DNA from: Hanleya hanleyi
Lineage: Eukaryota > Mollusca > Polyplacophora > Lepidopleurida > Hanleyidae
Reading direction: 5' to 3'
DNA: 64,000 nt
Assembly (NCBI GenBank): GCA_036873755.1
Contig: JAVTVY010025317.1
Span: forward strand, 36,127 to 100,126
Shown here piece after piece: positions 1 through 10,266 of the stretch. Numbering within the stretch: position 1 is the first letter of the stretch; every line of letters starts with the position of its first letter. Position numbers and translations under genes: made by a program. The notes beneath the pieces are model-generated. The model saw only the letters and a program-made list of their open reading frames with translations. It was not told where the DNA came from and ran no database searches.

Positions 1-360
1 TCCTTTCATGCAAGAGTACACACCGGAAGCAGTAAAGCTTGAAACGTCACCAGCGTCGTCCGTACTCTTTGGTGATGTCGTAGCCGAAGTTAGACCAGAG
101 ATGTCACGCATTGAGCTTGACATATAGGTTGCTGTCAGTGCCTCGAGTAAGAGGTCGACAACCTGGACTTCCGGTCCTCTCCCGAAGAAGTCCAAGTCAA
201 ACCCGCTTTCAGATTCCAAGGCCACTAACGGTGCGCATGGAAAACGGCAGAATCTCTGTCTGGACAAACTGATAGAGAAGATGACTGTTATAGAACTTCC
301 GGTTTGCGACAAATCTCTCTGGTTCTATTCGCCGGTCTTTCTGGTCCCCAGGAAAACACG

Positions 361-879
361 TCCGAGATGCGCATGATAATAAACCTGAAGCACCTTACCA
401 AGGACTTTCTTACTCTGCCGCCACACTTCCGCATTGAGTCCTTCCGGTCCATCCAGTCGGTACTCAAACAGGAGAAGTGAATAACCTCCCTGGATTTAAG
501 GGATGCCTGTTTGCATATCCCGGAATTTCCAGCGGACAGGGAGTTCTTAAGATTCATGGTTGACAAACGACTCTTCCAAATACAAGTGTTTCCATTCGGT
601 CCCTCCACCTTCTCTTGGATGTACACGCGAGTGTTTACATCAGTGGTACTACTTTTGCACAGTCAAGGTATAAAGTACCACTTTTATGTTGACAACGCAC
701 TGCTAAGGAGTGCCTGTAAAGAGCAGTTGATCAGGGACACGCAGTTTGTCTTAAGAATGCTGACTTCTCTGGGTTATCTCCGACACGAAGAGAAGTCAGA
801 ACTGACACCGTCGGAAATGCGTAAATTTCTGGGGTGGACTACGATACGAGTCACCCAGAAGATCGTTGGCAAAAGATAA
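361..879 (+). pseudogene. DIRS reverse transcriptase fragment
   Basis: One frame reads from about 350 to 879 with a single TGA near 478, where the family usually has a tryptophan. Recognisable pieces are MIINLKHL, SLDLRDACLHIP, VFPFGPST and EEKSELTPS, all typical of DIRS-group reverse transcriptases. The catalytic box reads YVDN instead of YxDD, so the second aspartate is lost. A frameshift just upstream separates FLVPRK from the conserved MIINLK block. These changes show the enzyme is inactive. The family assignment is firm; the exact 5' limit is not. Confidence 0.8.
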
Positions 880-957
880 CGGAAAAGATAACACGGTTTC
901 TGGACCGACTCGCAGTAATGTCAGGTGTATCCCTCCTCCCGTTTTGTCATACAGATC

Positions 958-1670
958 ACCTGTTGACCGACGCATATATCGAAGGCTGGGGGAACAACAT
1001 CGAGTCCAAGTAGACATCCTGGTTTTGGACGATCGATTAAAGATCTTACCATATAAACGTGCTGGATTTTATGGCAGTGACACATGCTATCGCAAGTAGG
1101 TTGGCTTATGGACCGATCGACTGGACCCTGGGGCTTCCAGGGATTGACATGGGATGTCGTTGTGCGCACCGCAGATCCTGGTAAGAATAGGCCTCGGCCC
1201 TCAGAGATCTTGTCGTAAGAGGTGACTAACTGAGGCACGCGTGGGGCTCCGGGTGTGAAAAGGAATAGGATCCCGCCCGTGTGGTTCCCGGGTGTGAAGA
1301 GGAATAGGACCCAACGTCATGGTATGACTGAAATAAAGTTGAAAGCGACGTTAAATCAAATTCACTCACCCGATCTTCTGATAGCATCGGACATCAACAA
1401 GCAGGTGAAGGAAGGAGTGTGTGGGGGAGGGGCGAGATCTCTGCAACTAAAGAGCCAAGCAGAAATCTTTTTCAGTCTGTGTTGGGACAACACCATCACA
1501 ATGCTGCCCAGGCACATCCCGGAATATCTGACCGTTTGAGCGGATGCGCTATTGAAACACAAAGAAATTCTACGAAATTGTATATCTTTCCCGACGTCGT
1601 GAGACAAATAGCACAGGTCTGGGAGATGCCGCCCATAAATTTGTTTGCCACTCGGCAAAACAATCAAATG
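958..1670 (+). pseudogene. DIRS RNase H fragment
   Basis: Downstream of the reverse transcriptase the plus strand shows LTDAYIEGWG, the start of a DIRS-type RNase H with its first catalytic aspartate. After a stop and frame changes come INVLDFMAVTHA, then LPRHIPEY, and finally INLFATRQNNQMPLF in the frame covering 1575-1690. These are hallmark strings of the DIRS RNase H domain. At least two frameshifts and several stops separate the pieces. The fragment confirms the order RT then RNase H and supports the DIRS call. Confidence 0.7.
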
Positions 1671-1829
1671 CCCCTGTTCATGTCATGTCGGAGGATTTGG
1701 GGTGGGTGATTTGGCTTAATGTCACACTCAAGGTTGTTTCACTCATATAGTGACAGTCAGTTTGGTTGGTGGAGGAAGCCGGGGTACCAGGAGAGAACCA
1801 CCGCCCGTCGGCAAGTAAATGACAAACTT

Positions 1830-2110
1830 CCACACATGGACCACTCGCAGGATTGGACGTGCATGGTCGCGTATATGCATCCCCACTTCCGGCAATCTTT
1901 TCGAGGGTACACCGAGATCCACGAACAAACGTGTGCCGTATATCTCATTGTTCAATGGTGGCCAGCACGACCGTGGACCTCGGACCTGCAGGGTCTTTCA
2001 GTGGATGTTCCAAGACGATTTCCGCTTTGGCTCAACCTATTGCGTCAGCCCAAGTGGCCGATTCACCACGGCCAACCTGGCTGTTCCACTACCATATGTG
2101 CAAGTGCTCA
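1830..2110 (+). pseudogene. DIRS conserved block between RNase H and recombinase
   Basis: In the frame of the open stretch 1719-2270 the translation contains YMHPHFRQS, VQWWPARPW and RRFPLWLNLLRQPKWP. This matches the proline- and tryptophan-rich block that follows RNase H in DIRS elements. The family likeness stops near 2110, shortly before a 5S-like sequence. The call is by pattern memory only. Confidence 0.6.
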
Positions 2111-2180
2111 AGGGACATCTTGCTCAGGCGGGATATTCAACGGGAGTTGGTCGCAAAATTATACAATCAATCAGACCATC

Positions 2181-2291
2181 ATCTTCCGCTGTATCACGTT
2201 GTGCACACCGGTTCTCGTCCGATCACCGAAGATAAGTAACGTTGAACTCGGTCAATACTTGAATGGGTGACCGGGTGCTGTATAAAGGCTT
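2181..2291 (+). rRNA. 5S rRNA-like pseudogene or 5S-derived SINE head
   Basis: The plus strand follows eukaryotic 5S rRNA in order: TATCACGTTG, CACACCGGTTCTCGTCCGAT, CACCGAAG, CTTGAATGGGTGACCG, then GGGTGCTGTA and GGCTT. Relative to a normal 5S gene it lacks about ten bases (CCTGGGAATA-like) before GGGTGCTG and carries scattered substitutions. No T-run terminator follows. It lies inside the DIRS element, between the post-RNase-H block and the recombinase. It may be a 5S retrocopy, a 5S pseudogene, or the head of a 5S-derived (SINE3-type) retroposon. It is unlikely to make a working rRNA. Confidence 0.75.
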
Positions 2292-2477
2292 GGTATCGTC
2301 TACAATAATAGGCTACTGAGCAGCAATCACTTTGCCTATTCTTCTGGTATTAACTCCTCGACTAATTCGAATTTGATTGGACTCATTAAATCGTTTTAAA
2401 TTATAAATCAGTCAGTCCCTCCTAAGTTACCGAAGTTGGTTTAGCCCTGGTACTTGGTAAATAAGGAGAAGCACCTT

Positions 2478-2729
2478 TGAGCCGATCAATACTATTGATC
2501 TCAAGTAGCTTTCGTACAAAACCTCATTTTTGATGGCACTTGCTTCAGCAGCTCGTGTGTCAGGTCTCCATGCGCTCGATGTAAGGACAATTAGACCCTC
2601 TAGGAACTGAAAATACCTAGTACTAGCAACCGTTTCTATGTTTGTGGCGAAGAATCGAGTTATCTGCGACAATCTGTCTCGAGAGTTCAGTATTCCATCC
2701 TTATCTGATTTCCTTTCGTTCGGTCTAGA
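2478..2729 (+). pseudogene. DIRS tyrosine recombinase fragment
   Basis: One plus-strand frame reads FEPINTIDLK, stop, LSYKTSFLMALASAARVSGLHALDV, stop, then VSMFVAKNRVICDNLS to a stop near 2729. The ALASAARVSGLHAL string matches the region around the first catalytic arginine of DIRS-type tyrosine recombinases. Two in-frame stops and the missing C-terminal half show it is inactive. Its position after RNase H fits the DIRS gene order. Confidence 0.7.
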
Positions 2730-2740
2730 ATAAGACATGG

Positions 2741-4622
2741 TAATATGTCCGGTTCGTGCATTTGCGTGTTACATGCATCACACTAAAGATCGTAGGGGAG
2801 GCTGGAGCGATTGTTTACCCCTTTCGACCCAACAGCAAAACAAGAAATTAGCAAAAATACGACTCGACTAGCGTACTCGACGGCTAGGGGGAAGCAAGCC
2901 GCGCTTGTTAAAGACCCTGGTCACGTAATTAGTGCCCTCATTGCGCCATGGCCGCTGTGGACTAATAGATTAGTGACTCATGTGATGAGGGCGTGTTATT
3001 GGAGGTCAAATAGACCTTTGCCTCTTTCTACTTCCACCGGGGCATGACGCTGGCAGGAAACGATCTCTATTATATTGGCCCTGGTAACAGCACAAAGGGT
3101 TTCCATTGGTCCGGGGCCAGCAAGATAAGTTCCGAACGACATTAATGGTGAGTGTTCTTTTCTTCTATCTTCCTTTCGAAAAAAAGAGGGGGAAATTGCC
3201 ACTCATGATTGAAGTCAAAATAGCGGTATTGGTCCTTATAGACCATATCAATTTCCCTCATCTCTTGCACGGCCCATTTGGACCTAAGATGGTCCCTAGA
3301 TCACTCATACGCACCCCTTCGAATCTGTAAATGTTATTTCTATGCGCTTTCTGTACCACTGATGACGTCATCTTCAGTAAAAACCACCCCAGTCGTAGTC
3401 TACACCAGGAGCTCTCTTCACCCTCTCGCACATTGGGAACCAGGATGGCCCTTCTATCCGCAAAACATGCGGTAAAAAATACTCAATGGTAGTCTAAAAA
3501 CCGGGAGCTTCAGGACGAAACCCTGCACGATCCATGTGGGCCAGGTATGTCCCATCTAGACCCACTTCGCTGAGTATAGATTCTTTTTTTTTCAATTTTC
3601 TGTTTTTCTTGAATCCTATTTTTGCTTGCAGCAGGCAGTCACGTGACCCGAGGTTACTTCGACAAGCGCTTCAATACGAGACCCTGCACGGCCCATGTGG
3701 ACCAAATGTGGCCCTTATAGACCCATTTTACTGAGTGTAAAATTCCGCATTTTTTTATTTTTCCTGGGTCCTGTTTTTGCATCCACTCAACAGTTATGTA
3801 ACCGGAAGTTACATCGAACCAGAAGTGACCTTTAATCGAAAGTAACGCGGTTTGACATCAAGGTCAAAAGTCAACCCATCCCACATCCCCACCTCAAGTA
3901 ATAGGAGATTGGTGTTTGCAATACTACTGACATATGAAATATGGAGCTTCATCGGAAGACATATCCAGGTAAAAAAGCGGTCATCAGATTTCAAAGAATG
4001 TCCACGGGATGAAATTGATCTCAAATAATGCCCTCGTATGTTTCTCTCTGTCTTGTTCATTGTTCGCCAGGAAATTTCTTTTCAATTTTGCAGATGAAAT
4101 ACCTTCTACCACAGTCAAATTTGCTGTCTGTACAACCTCTATCGCCACAAGCTACAACTGGGATCTACGAATATGATCTGTCATGTCATTCACTGAAATA
4201 ATAGTCATTGTTGTATATGGAATATGCCTGCAAACGTAATTAGATTATCGATTACCGGTACTTAATTACGAATAAAACAAATACCGGTATATGGGAGTCT
4301 TTGGTACGAGGATGTTGGCAATGCACCAAGCCCTTCAGTATCGATCAACTGGTACCGTGCAGAATGTGTTAACTCCTGAACAGCCCTTCATTCAGGTGAT
4401 TAGCCAGTATGACAAATTACCTTATTGGGGAAAACTCCGTGAGACTGACGTTTGTATACCGTACCGGTACATAATAGGTCTTCAGGTTTAGAACACCATC
4501 GTACATGGGCTATATAAAACTTCCGATACCAACAAACCTAATTCGTTTCATAAAATGGTGTATATCACCTTAACGGCTTTAACACACATGTGAGTAGTAT
4601 ATAGCCGTGATTTAAGGCCAGG
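2741..4622. other. Intergenic repeat-rich stretch, no gene seen
   Basis: No coding sequence is recognisable. Between about 3262 and 3830 a motif with the core CCTGCACGRYCCATGTGG, followed by a run of T and a GAAGTTAC or GAAGTGACC segment, recurs two to three times with a spacing near 157 bp. The E-box CACGTGACC near 3636 and the GAAGTGACCTTTA string near 3820 resemble motifs in the palindrome spacer and near 30.5 kb. This stretch may be a remnant of the same element family. The rest is unremarkable. Confidence 0.4.
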
Positions 4623-4922
4623 TTGACCTACTTATTTGTTCCCCCGGGTAAAATTTAAGGTGGAACCCAGGTTAAAGTATAGGAAGCGGCCATTTACGGC
4701 CTTTGACCTCTGAGGCCGTGTAGAGGTCAAGGCCGCTATAGTTCCAACAGGTGGCGGTCATGGGCATGTATTCTTCCGCGGTGATGCGGTCTGGCGGTCA
4801 TGCGGTCGCTGGAAAAAGCTTCCGTGAAGAAAAAGTAGTCCCTAGACTTCAAATACGCTGCATGGTCCGATTGGGTCGAGTGAGGTATCAAAGTGAAGCA
4901 TTCGTGAAGGGGCATCTAGTCA
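4623..4922. repeat. Left terminal module of the palindrome
   Basis: This block mirrors 15520-15804. It contains CCCGGGTAAAATTTAA, CCAGGTTAAAG and a smaller nested hairpin in which GGCCTTTGACCTCT (4696-4709) pairs with AGAGGTCAAGGCC about ten bases later. The nested hairpin could act as a terminal recognition site, but that is only inference. Confidence 0.6.
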
Positions 4923-5790
4923 TGGGTGGGTGCATGTAAAATTAGGATTTTTCCCGAAACTATAAAAAGCGGAACACGGACTTTACCCCTAAAATAGGGG
5001 AAAACACCTATCAACCCTAGCCAAAAGGGCTAATATCGGTCCCTGGGCTTATTGGGACCTGCCTATCAAGTCAATGGGATGGGTGTATGTAAAATTAGGA
5101 TTTTTTCTCGAAACTATAAAAAGCGGAACACGGACTTTACCCCTAAAATAGGGGAAAACACCTATCAACCCTAGCCAAAAGGGCTAATATCGGTCCCCGG
5201 GCTTATTGGCACCTACCTATCAAGTCAATGGGTTGGGTGCATGTAAAATTAGGATTTTTTTCCGAAAATATAAAAAGGCGGAACACGGATTTTACCCTAA
5301 AATAGGGGGAAATCCCTATCAACCCTAGCCAAAAGGGCTAATATCGGTCCCCGGGCTTATCGGAGCCTGCCTATCAAGTCAATGGGGTGGGTACATTTAA
5401 AATTAGGATTTTTCCCCGAAAATATAAAAAGCGGAACACGGACTTCACCCCTAAAATAGGGGAAAACTCTTATCAACTCTAGCCAAAAGGGCTAATATCG
5501 GTCCCCGGGCTTATTGGGACCTGCCTATCAAGTCAATGGGATGGGTGCATGTAAAATTAGGATTTTTTCCCGAAACTATAAAAAGCGGAATACGGACTTT
5601 ACCCCTAAAATAAGGGAAAACACCTATCAACTCTAGCCAAAAGGGCTAATATCGGTCCCCGGGCTTATTGGGGCCTGCCTATCCAGTCAATGGGGTGGGT
5701 GCATGTAAAATTAGGATTGTTTTTCGATAATATAAAAAGCGGAACTCGGACTTTACCCCTACAATAGGGGTCTGTATTATACAATATAAG
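4923..5790. repeat. Left arm tandem array A, about 154 bp x 6
   Basis: Copies begin near 4925, 5080, 5232, 5386, 5540 and 5695, each with GGGTGCATGTAAAATTAGGA. Each copy also holds TATAAAAAGCGGAAC, a CCCCTAAAATAGGGG hairpin, AGCCAAAAGGGCT and CGGTCCCCGGGCTTATTGG. The right arm has about five copies, so the array has gained or lost at least one unit since the arms separated. Confidence 0.85.
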
Positions 5791-5869
5791 GGAAAATGCC
5801 TGTATGGGGGGAGGGGTGGTCAATTTTTTTGTGGGCTTTACTATGGGTTGTGGGGTCTCGTTTTTCTCG

Positions 5870-6475
5870 TGTCGCCGAGAAAAACACAATGGGAGGGGTC
5901 CCGGAGCGAAGCGGTGAAATTTTTGGAAAAAATCACCGAGGTCTGTATATAGCCCCATGTAGTCCTATACTGGATATATGGGGTATAGGTCCAACCTGGA
6001 AAATTCACACACGTTCATTGTGATATGGGTTGTTTGGTCTTGTTTTTCACGTCTCGTCATTTAGGACACGATGGGAAGGGTCCCGAAGCGAAACGGTGAA
6101 ATTTTTGGAAAAGTGCCATATAGCCCATATAGCTCCATACTGGCTATATAGGTTCAACCTGGGAAATTCACACACGTTCATTGTGATATGGGTTGCTTGG
6201 ATTTGTTTTTCACGTCTAGTCATTTAGAACACGATGGGAAGGGTCTCGGAGCGCAACGGTGAAATTTTTGGAAAAGTACCATATAGCCCATATAGTCCCG
6301 TACTGGCTATATGGGGGTATAGGTTCAACCTTGGAAATTCACACACGTTCATTGTGATATGGGCTGTTTGGATTTGTTTTTCACGTCTCGTCATTTAGAA
6401 CACGATGGGAAGGGTCCCGGAGCGAAACGGTGAAATTTTTGGAAAAGTTCACCGAGGCCTGGGTAGGCCCATAGG
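5870..6475. repeat. Left arm tandem array B, about 172 bp x 4
   Basis: The phrase CACGATGGGAAGGGTCCCG recurs near 5883 (variant), 6066, 6229 and 6402. Each copy is followed by ACGGTGAAATTTTTGGAAAA and TTCACACACGTTCATTGTGA. The mirrored array at 14290-14740 has about three copies. Confidence 0.8.
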
Positions 6476-6848
6476 CCTATACTGCATGGCTATGGGGGTA
6501 TAGGCCCATACGGGGTGGACGTTTTGGGGTCTAGGTGAGCCCCTAATGATCCTATGATGTCGTATGAGGTCTTATTTTGAAGCTCTCGTGGAGGAGCATC
6601 CGACTGGACTAATGGTTCGTCCGTTTTCAATAGTCTGCGCATGCGCAGTCTGGCCGTAGTATAGAAAGCGGGCATTTTGGGTGGTATGTGGGTGTGTGTT
6701 TGGGGTAGAGATGGACCGCTATGGGTCCGAATGGGTCGTGGAAGGTGTCAAAGTGAAGCTTGTGTGGGTTAGAGTCAGAATGGTGTGTTTTTAAGTGCAA
6801 GTCGCGTCAATCTGCGCATGCGCAGTTGGTTGTAGTAAGTAAAGTGGC

Positions 6849-7640
6849 CATTTTGGGGCAGTACAGGAAGGTATTTGGGGTCGAGATGGACCATCCTTGG
6901 TCCGAATGCGTCCTGGAAGGTGTCATCTTGTAGCTCTCGGGGTGTAGATACCGATTTGAGGGCTGCCCACGTCACCTGTGACGTCATCGGTGACGTCATC
7001 AGGACGAGTAGTAGCGAAAGTGGGCATTTTGGGGCAGTACAGGAAGGTATTTGGGGTAGAGAGGGACCATCTTTGGTCCGAATGTGTCTAGGGAAGTGTC
7101 ATGTTGTAGCTCTCGGGGTGTACATCCCGATTTGAGGGATGTCCGCGTCACCTGTGACGTCATCGGTGACGTCATCAGTACGAGTAGTAGCGAAAGTGGG
7201 CATTTTAAGGCAGTACAGGAAGGTATTTGGGGTAGAGAGGGACCATCTTTGGTCCGAATGTGTCTAGGGAAGTATCATGTTGTAGCTCTCGGGGTGTACA
7301 TCCCGATTTGAGGGATGTCCGCGTCATCTGTGACGTCATTGGTGACGTCATCAGTACGAGTAGTAGCGAAAGTGGGCATTTTGGGGCAGTGAAGGAAGGT
7401 ATTTGGGGTAGAGATGGACCATACTGGGTCCGAATGCGTCGTGGGAGGTGTCATGTTGTAGCTCTCGGGGTGTACACCCCGATTTGAGGCATGTCCGCAG
7501 CATCTGTGACGTCATTGGTGACGTCATCAGTACGAGTAGTAGCGAAAGCGGGTATTTTGGGGCAGTGAAGGAAGGTATTTGGTGTAGAGATGGACCATCC
7601 TTGGTCCGAATGCGTCGTGTGAGGTGTCATCTTGTAGCAA
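6849..7640. repeat. Left arm tandem array C, about 176 bp x 5, with paired CRE sites
   Basis: Copies begin near 6849, 7022, 7198, 7374 and 7550 at GCATTTTGGGGCAGT. The junction region of each unit carries two TGACGTCA palindromes about 13 bp apart, which is the CREB/ATF consensus. The stretch 6480-6848 before the array holds single-copy sequence with two GCGCATGCGCAGT motifs. Short open frames across the array follow the repeat period and are not genes. Confidence 0.8.
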
Positions 7641-7789
7641 CGCCCGCCAACACCAAGCTCAATGATTCAACGCCCTGGTGAAATAGCTCAGAAGCTCTGA
7701 TTTTCTAGATATTCCATGGAATTGTCACTCATTCTTCGAAATGCAGTGACGTCCGTCGTTACGCCTTAACAGACCGGAGAGATTACAAC

Positions 7790-8110
7790 AACAGCAACAA
7801 CAACAAGGATGGCACATGAGAGAACAACAACAACAAGAAGTTTTTTTCATATAGTTTATTCTCCCCAATGTTACATCATACCCACGCTGGGGGAGCCGCG
7901 TTGGGTATATTTACAATTCAAGAAGACTCTTGTCCAATCAGAGGCCACCATTTGCATTTGTCATATTCGTTCCTGTCCGTTAGATGTATTCTTGTCCAAT
8001 CAGAAGTCTCCATTTCAGAAAGTTCCATCTTCGGCCATGTTCGCTCTGAACCGTTTATTCTAATCATCGTCGGGCAGGCCAGGATACCGTTGAGGCCACA
8101 TATCCTCAGA
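7790..8110 (-). repeat. Left arm tail with (CAA)n and AATAAA, 3' flank of the zinc-finger gene
   Basis: On the minus strand this region follows the zinc-finger gene. It contains GATTGGACAAGA twice, a GCGGCTCC..CCAGCGTGGGTATGATGTAA block, GAATAAACTATATG and then a (GTT)n run. The same block occurs at 12870-13150 and, more diverged, at 32500-32758. AATAAA in this position could be a polyadenylation signal. Confidence 0.6.
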
Positions 8111-8165
8111 TAGTTGTTTGTGCATTCTGAGTATCTATCAGTGCATGGGTGAATACATTCATCCG

Positions 8166-8596
8166 ATGGGAAGATTCCGTAATTTTGTCACGAAGAACGT
8201 AACATTGGTGACCCTCTCTACGACCCACTTGGTGTTGGGGCGCTGTTGATAGGCCCATTCCAAGACATCCAATTGGTCCACTTGATCCAGCACGGGCTCT
8301 AGCGACGCCCGGTTAATGATGGTAAAGGGTTGGTCAAATACCTGGATGTTACTGCTCGGGTAAAAGTATCGGACTTGGGAAGTATGGGAAGATTCCGTAA
8401 TTTTGTCACGAAGAACGTAACATTGGTGACCCTCTCTACGACCCACTTGGTGTTGGGGCGCTGTTGATAGGCCCATTCCAAGACATCCAATTGGTCCACT
8501 TGGTCCAGCACGGGCTCTAGCGACGCCCGGTTAATGATGGTAAACGGTTGGTCAAATACCCGGATGTTACTGCTCGGGTAAAAGTATCGGACTTGG
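8166..8596. repeat. 213-bp tandem duplication in the left zinc-finger gene
   Basis: Bases 8166-8378 are repeated at 8384-8596 (offset 218) with only a few changes and a GAAGT linker. The duplicated segment encodes the C-terminal conserved domain of the zinc-finger protein. The right arm has a single copy, so the duplication arose after the palindrome formed. Confidence 0.9.
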
Positions 8597-9303
8597 TCTG
8601 TCTCCTTATGCTGCAGCACATAACCAAACGCCAGATTCAATTTGAAGGACGTAGCTTGGTCATTGAAGATGGCTTCCACGTAGTTGCGTAGACGGGTGAG
8701 GCCAGTCAGCCGGAAATTGTAGATATCTTGAATAGGGCGATGACGGAGGAAACAGTGCCGTATCATGGGCCAATGGCGCCGATAGATGTCACTCACTGGA
8801 TGGGCGTCCTGTAAGAGATCGCTGGGAACATCCACCGCATCTTCCAGAAAATGTTCGTTGTTGTCAGGCGTATGACTGGGAACAGTAATGCTAGGGACCG
8901 GCTGGATATCTAGGCTCTTCTGAACTGTGGGTATAGGCGGGCTCTCCGTGATCGCATCACCAGTGGCATTCGTCTCCCCGGGTTCATCTTCAGTGGGTCT
9001 GTCCCTCCTGGGTGCCTCTTTAGTGGAAAGTTGTCCTTCATGCCGTGGTGACGGACCATGAATCAAACGCTCATGCCGTCTTAACTGACTGGGTCGTTTG
9101 AAGAGTTGACCACATTCTTCGCATGGACGCTTGGGTGGCCCATGAATTGAACGTTCATGGCGCTGTAAATGATCCGGGCGCTGAAACGACAGTGTACATA
9201 TCGTACAGCTGTACCGGGCGGTTCCGGCGTGCTTGGTAGCCTCATGGCGGCGCAAGTCGTGCAGACGAGTGAATGATTTCGAGCACGTAGTACAAGTGAA
9301 CAT
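8299..9303 (-). CDS. C2H2 zinc-finger protein with conserved C-terminal domain (left arm copy)
   Basis: This 334-residue open frame starts with ATG 25 nt below an initiator-like TTTCAGCA and a TATAAAAG box. Three tandem C2H2 fingers fill residues 4-82: C4/C7/H20/H25, C33/C36/H49/H54 and C61/C64/H77/H82, all C-x2-C-x12-H-x4-H. A polar linker follows (about 83-165). Next is a conserved block with HRPIQDIYNFRLTGLTRLRNY, FKLNLAFGYVL, VFDQPFTIINR and WVVERVTNVTFFVTKLRNLP. From memory, that block also occurs in zinc-finger proteins of invertebrate virus-like elements, sometimes near or fused to type-B DNA polymerases; I cannot confirm this here. The last 27 residues are off-family because the 213-bp duplication replaces the normal LPIG-stop end. 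DNA binding is a safe inference; the wider role is unknown. Confidence 0.75.
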   Translation of the reverse strand: MFTCTTCSKSFTRLHDLRRHEATKHAGTARYSCTICTLSFQRPDHLQRHERSIHGPPKRPCEECGQLFKRPSQLRRHERLIHGPSPRHEGQLSTKEAPRRDRPTEDEPGETNATGDAITESPPIPTVQKSLDIQPVPSITVPSHTPDNNEHFLEDAVDVPSDLLQDAHPVSDIYRRHWPMIRHCFLRHRPIQDIYNFRLTGLTRLRNYVEAIFNDQATSFKLNLAFGYVLQHKETDQVRYFYPSSNIRVFDQPFTIINRASLEPVLDQVDQLDVLEWAYQQRPNTKWVVERVTNVTFFVTKLRNLPILPKSDTFTRAVTSRYLTNPLPSLTGRR

Positions 9304-9348
9304 CTTGGTGGTTGACAGAGTGTCTGATGAAACGGCCAGGCCGCTTCC

Positions 9349-9356
9349 CTTTTATA
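9349..9356 (-). promoter_or_regulatory. TATA box of left zinc-finger gene
   Basis: Minus strand TATAAAAG lies about 28 nt above a TTTCA initiator-like site and about 46 nt above the ATG, so the leader would be near 25 nt. It is kept in the mirrored position of the right arm. Confidence 0.7.
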
Positions 9357-9417
9357 GCAAGCTAGCTGGTGATCTATTTTTAGCACAATCAGTTCAACTT
9401 GGACATTCCGTGTGTTT

Positions 9418-9705
9418 TCGGTGACGTCCGTGACTATTCGGGCACCTCCGTGTCTCTTCGGTAACCTCCGTGTCTTTTCGGCAACCTCCGTGTCTCTTCG
9501 GTCACTTCCGTGTCTTTTCGGTGACGTCCGTGACTCTTCGGGCACCTCCGTGTCTCTTCGGTAACCTGCGTGACATCTTCGGTCACCTCCGTGTCTCTTC
9601 GGTGACCTCCGTGACATCTTCGGTAACCTCCGTGTCTCTTCGAGCACCTCCGTGACATCTTCGGTCACCTCCGTGTCTCTTCGGTCACCTCCGTAACTAT
9701 CCGGC
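9418..9705. repeat. Left promoter-proximal 20-21 bp minisatellite
   Basis: About 13 imperfect copies of CACGGAGGTGACCGAAGAGA (minus-strand sense) end about 60 bp upstream of the TATA box. The open frames across it encode a GDRRDTEVTE-type repeat and are a by-product of the period. Confidence 0.8.
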
Positions 9706-9764
9706 TGTTCAGGTGTAAACCCCGATGTACCCGTATGGAACACACAGCTAAAGGGCCCGGATAG

Positions 9765-9880
9765 AAGTACCCGGATGTAGGCGCGGACGTCATTCACAAG
9801 AGCCCGGATGTACAAGAACCCGGATGTACCCGGATGTAAAAGTCCCCGGATGTAAAAGTGCCTGGATGTTTACGAATGTT
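9765..9880. repeat. Left CCGGATGTA motif cluster
   Basis: CCCGGATGTA occurs at least five times in about 100 bp, with AAAAGTC or CAAGAAC spacers. The mirror cluster is at 11330-11430. Regular spacing upstream of a promoter suggests protein-binding sites, but no factor can be named. Confidence 0.6.
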
Positions 9881-9947
9881 CCACCATTCCGGACTTCTAT
9901 CAGGTCCATGTCCAGAAGCTCACATGGCCTGCATGTGAATAGTCATA

Positions 9948-10266
9948 TTGTGTGTGTATGCATGTGTGTATACGTCTGTGTGTGTGTGTGTGTGTGCGTG
10001 TGTGTGTGGGCGTGTGTGTGTGTGTGTGTGCTTGTGTGTGTAGGCGTGTGTGTGTGTGTGTGTGTACGTGCATGTGTGTGTGTATGTGTATGTGTATGTA
10101 TGCCTCTGTGTGTGTGTATGTGTGTGCTTGCGAGTGTGTTTACGCGTGTGTGTGTATGCGTGTGTGTGCGCGCGTGTGTATGAGTCTGTGTGTATGTGTG
10201 CATTGCGTCTGTGTGTATGCGTGTATGCGTGTATGCGTCTGGGTGTATGCGTGTGTGTGTGTATGC
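9948..10266. repeat. Left (TG)n-type microsatellite
   Basis: A 320-bp impure TG/TATG/CGTG tract. Long Cys-Val or His-Thr open frames on either strand follow from the dinucleotide repeat and are not genes. Confidence 0.95.

Larger units (their letters stand above)
290..2740 (+). mobile_element. Decayed DIRS-type (tyrosine recombinase) retrotransposon
   Basis: Four blocks of recognisable DIRS protein sequence lie in the order expected for the family: reverse transcriptase, RNase H, a conserved post-RNase-H block and a tyrosine recombinase. They sit in different frames with several stops, so the copy is dead. DIRS elements move through a circular DNA intermediate joined by the recombinase rather than by an integrase. 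I could not identify the split direct or inverted terminal repeats, so the boundaries are approximate. Bases 1-290 may also belong to the element but code for nothing I recognise. A 5S-like sequence interrupts it at 2181-2291. Confidence 0.75.

Noticed and set aside
4923..5790. Regular repeat-spacer look of the 154-bp array, as in a CRISPR array
   Set aside because: Units are contiguous with no unique spacers, and the DNA is eukaryotic.
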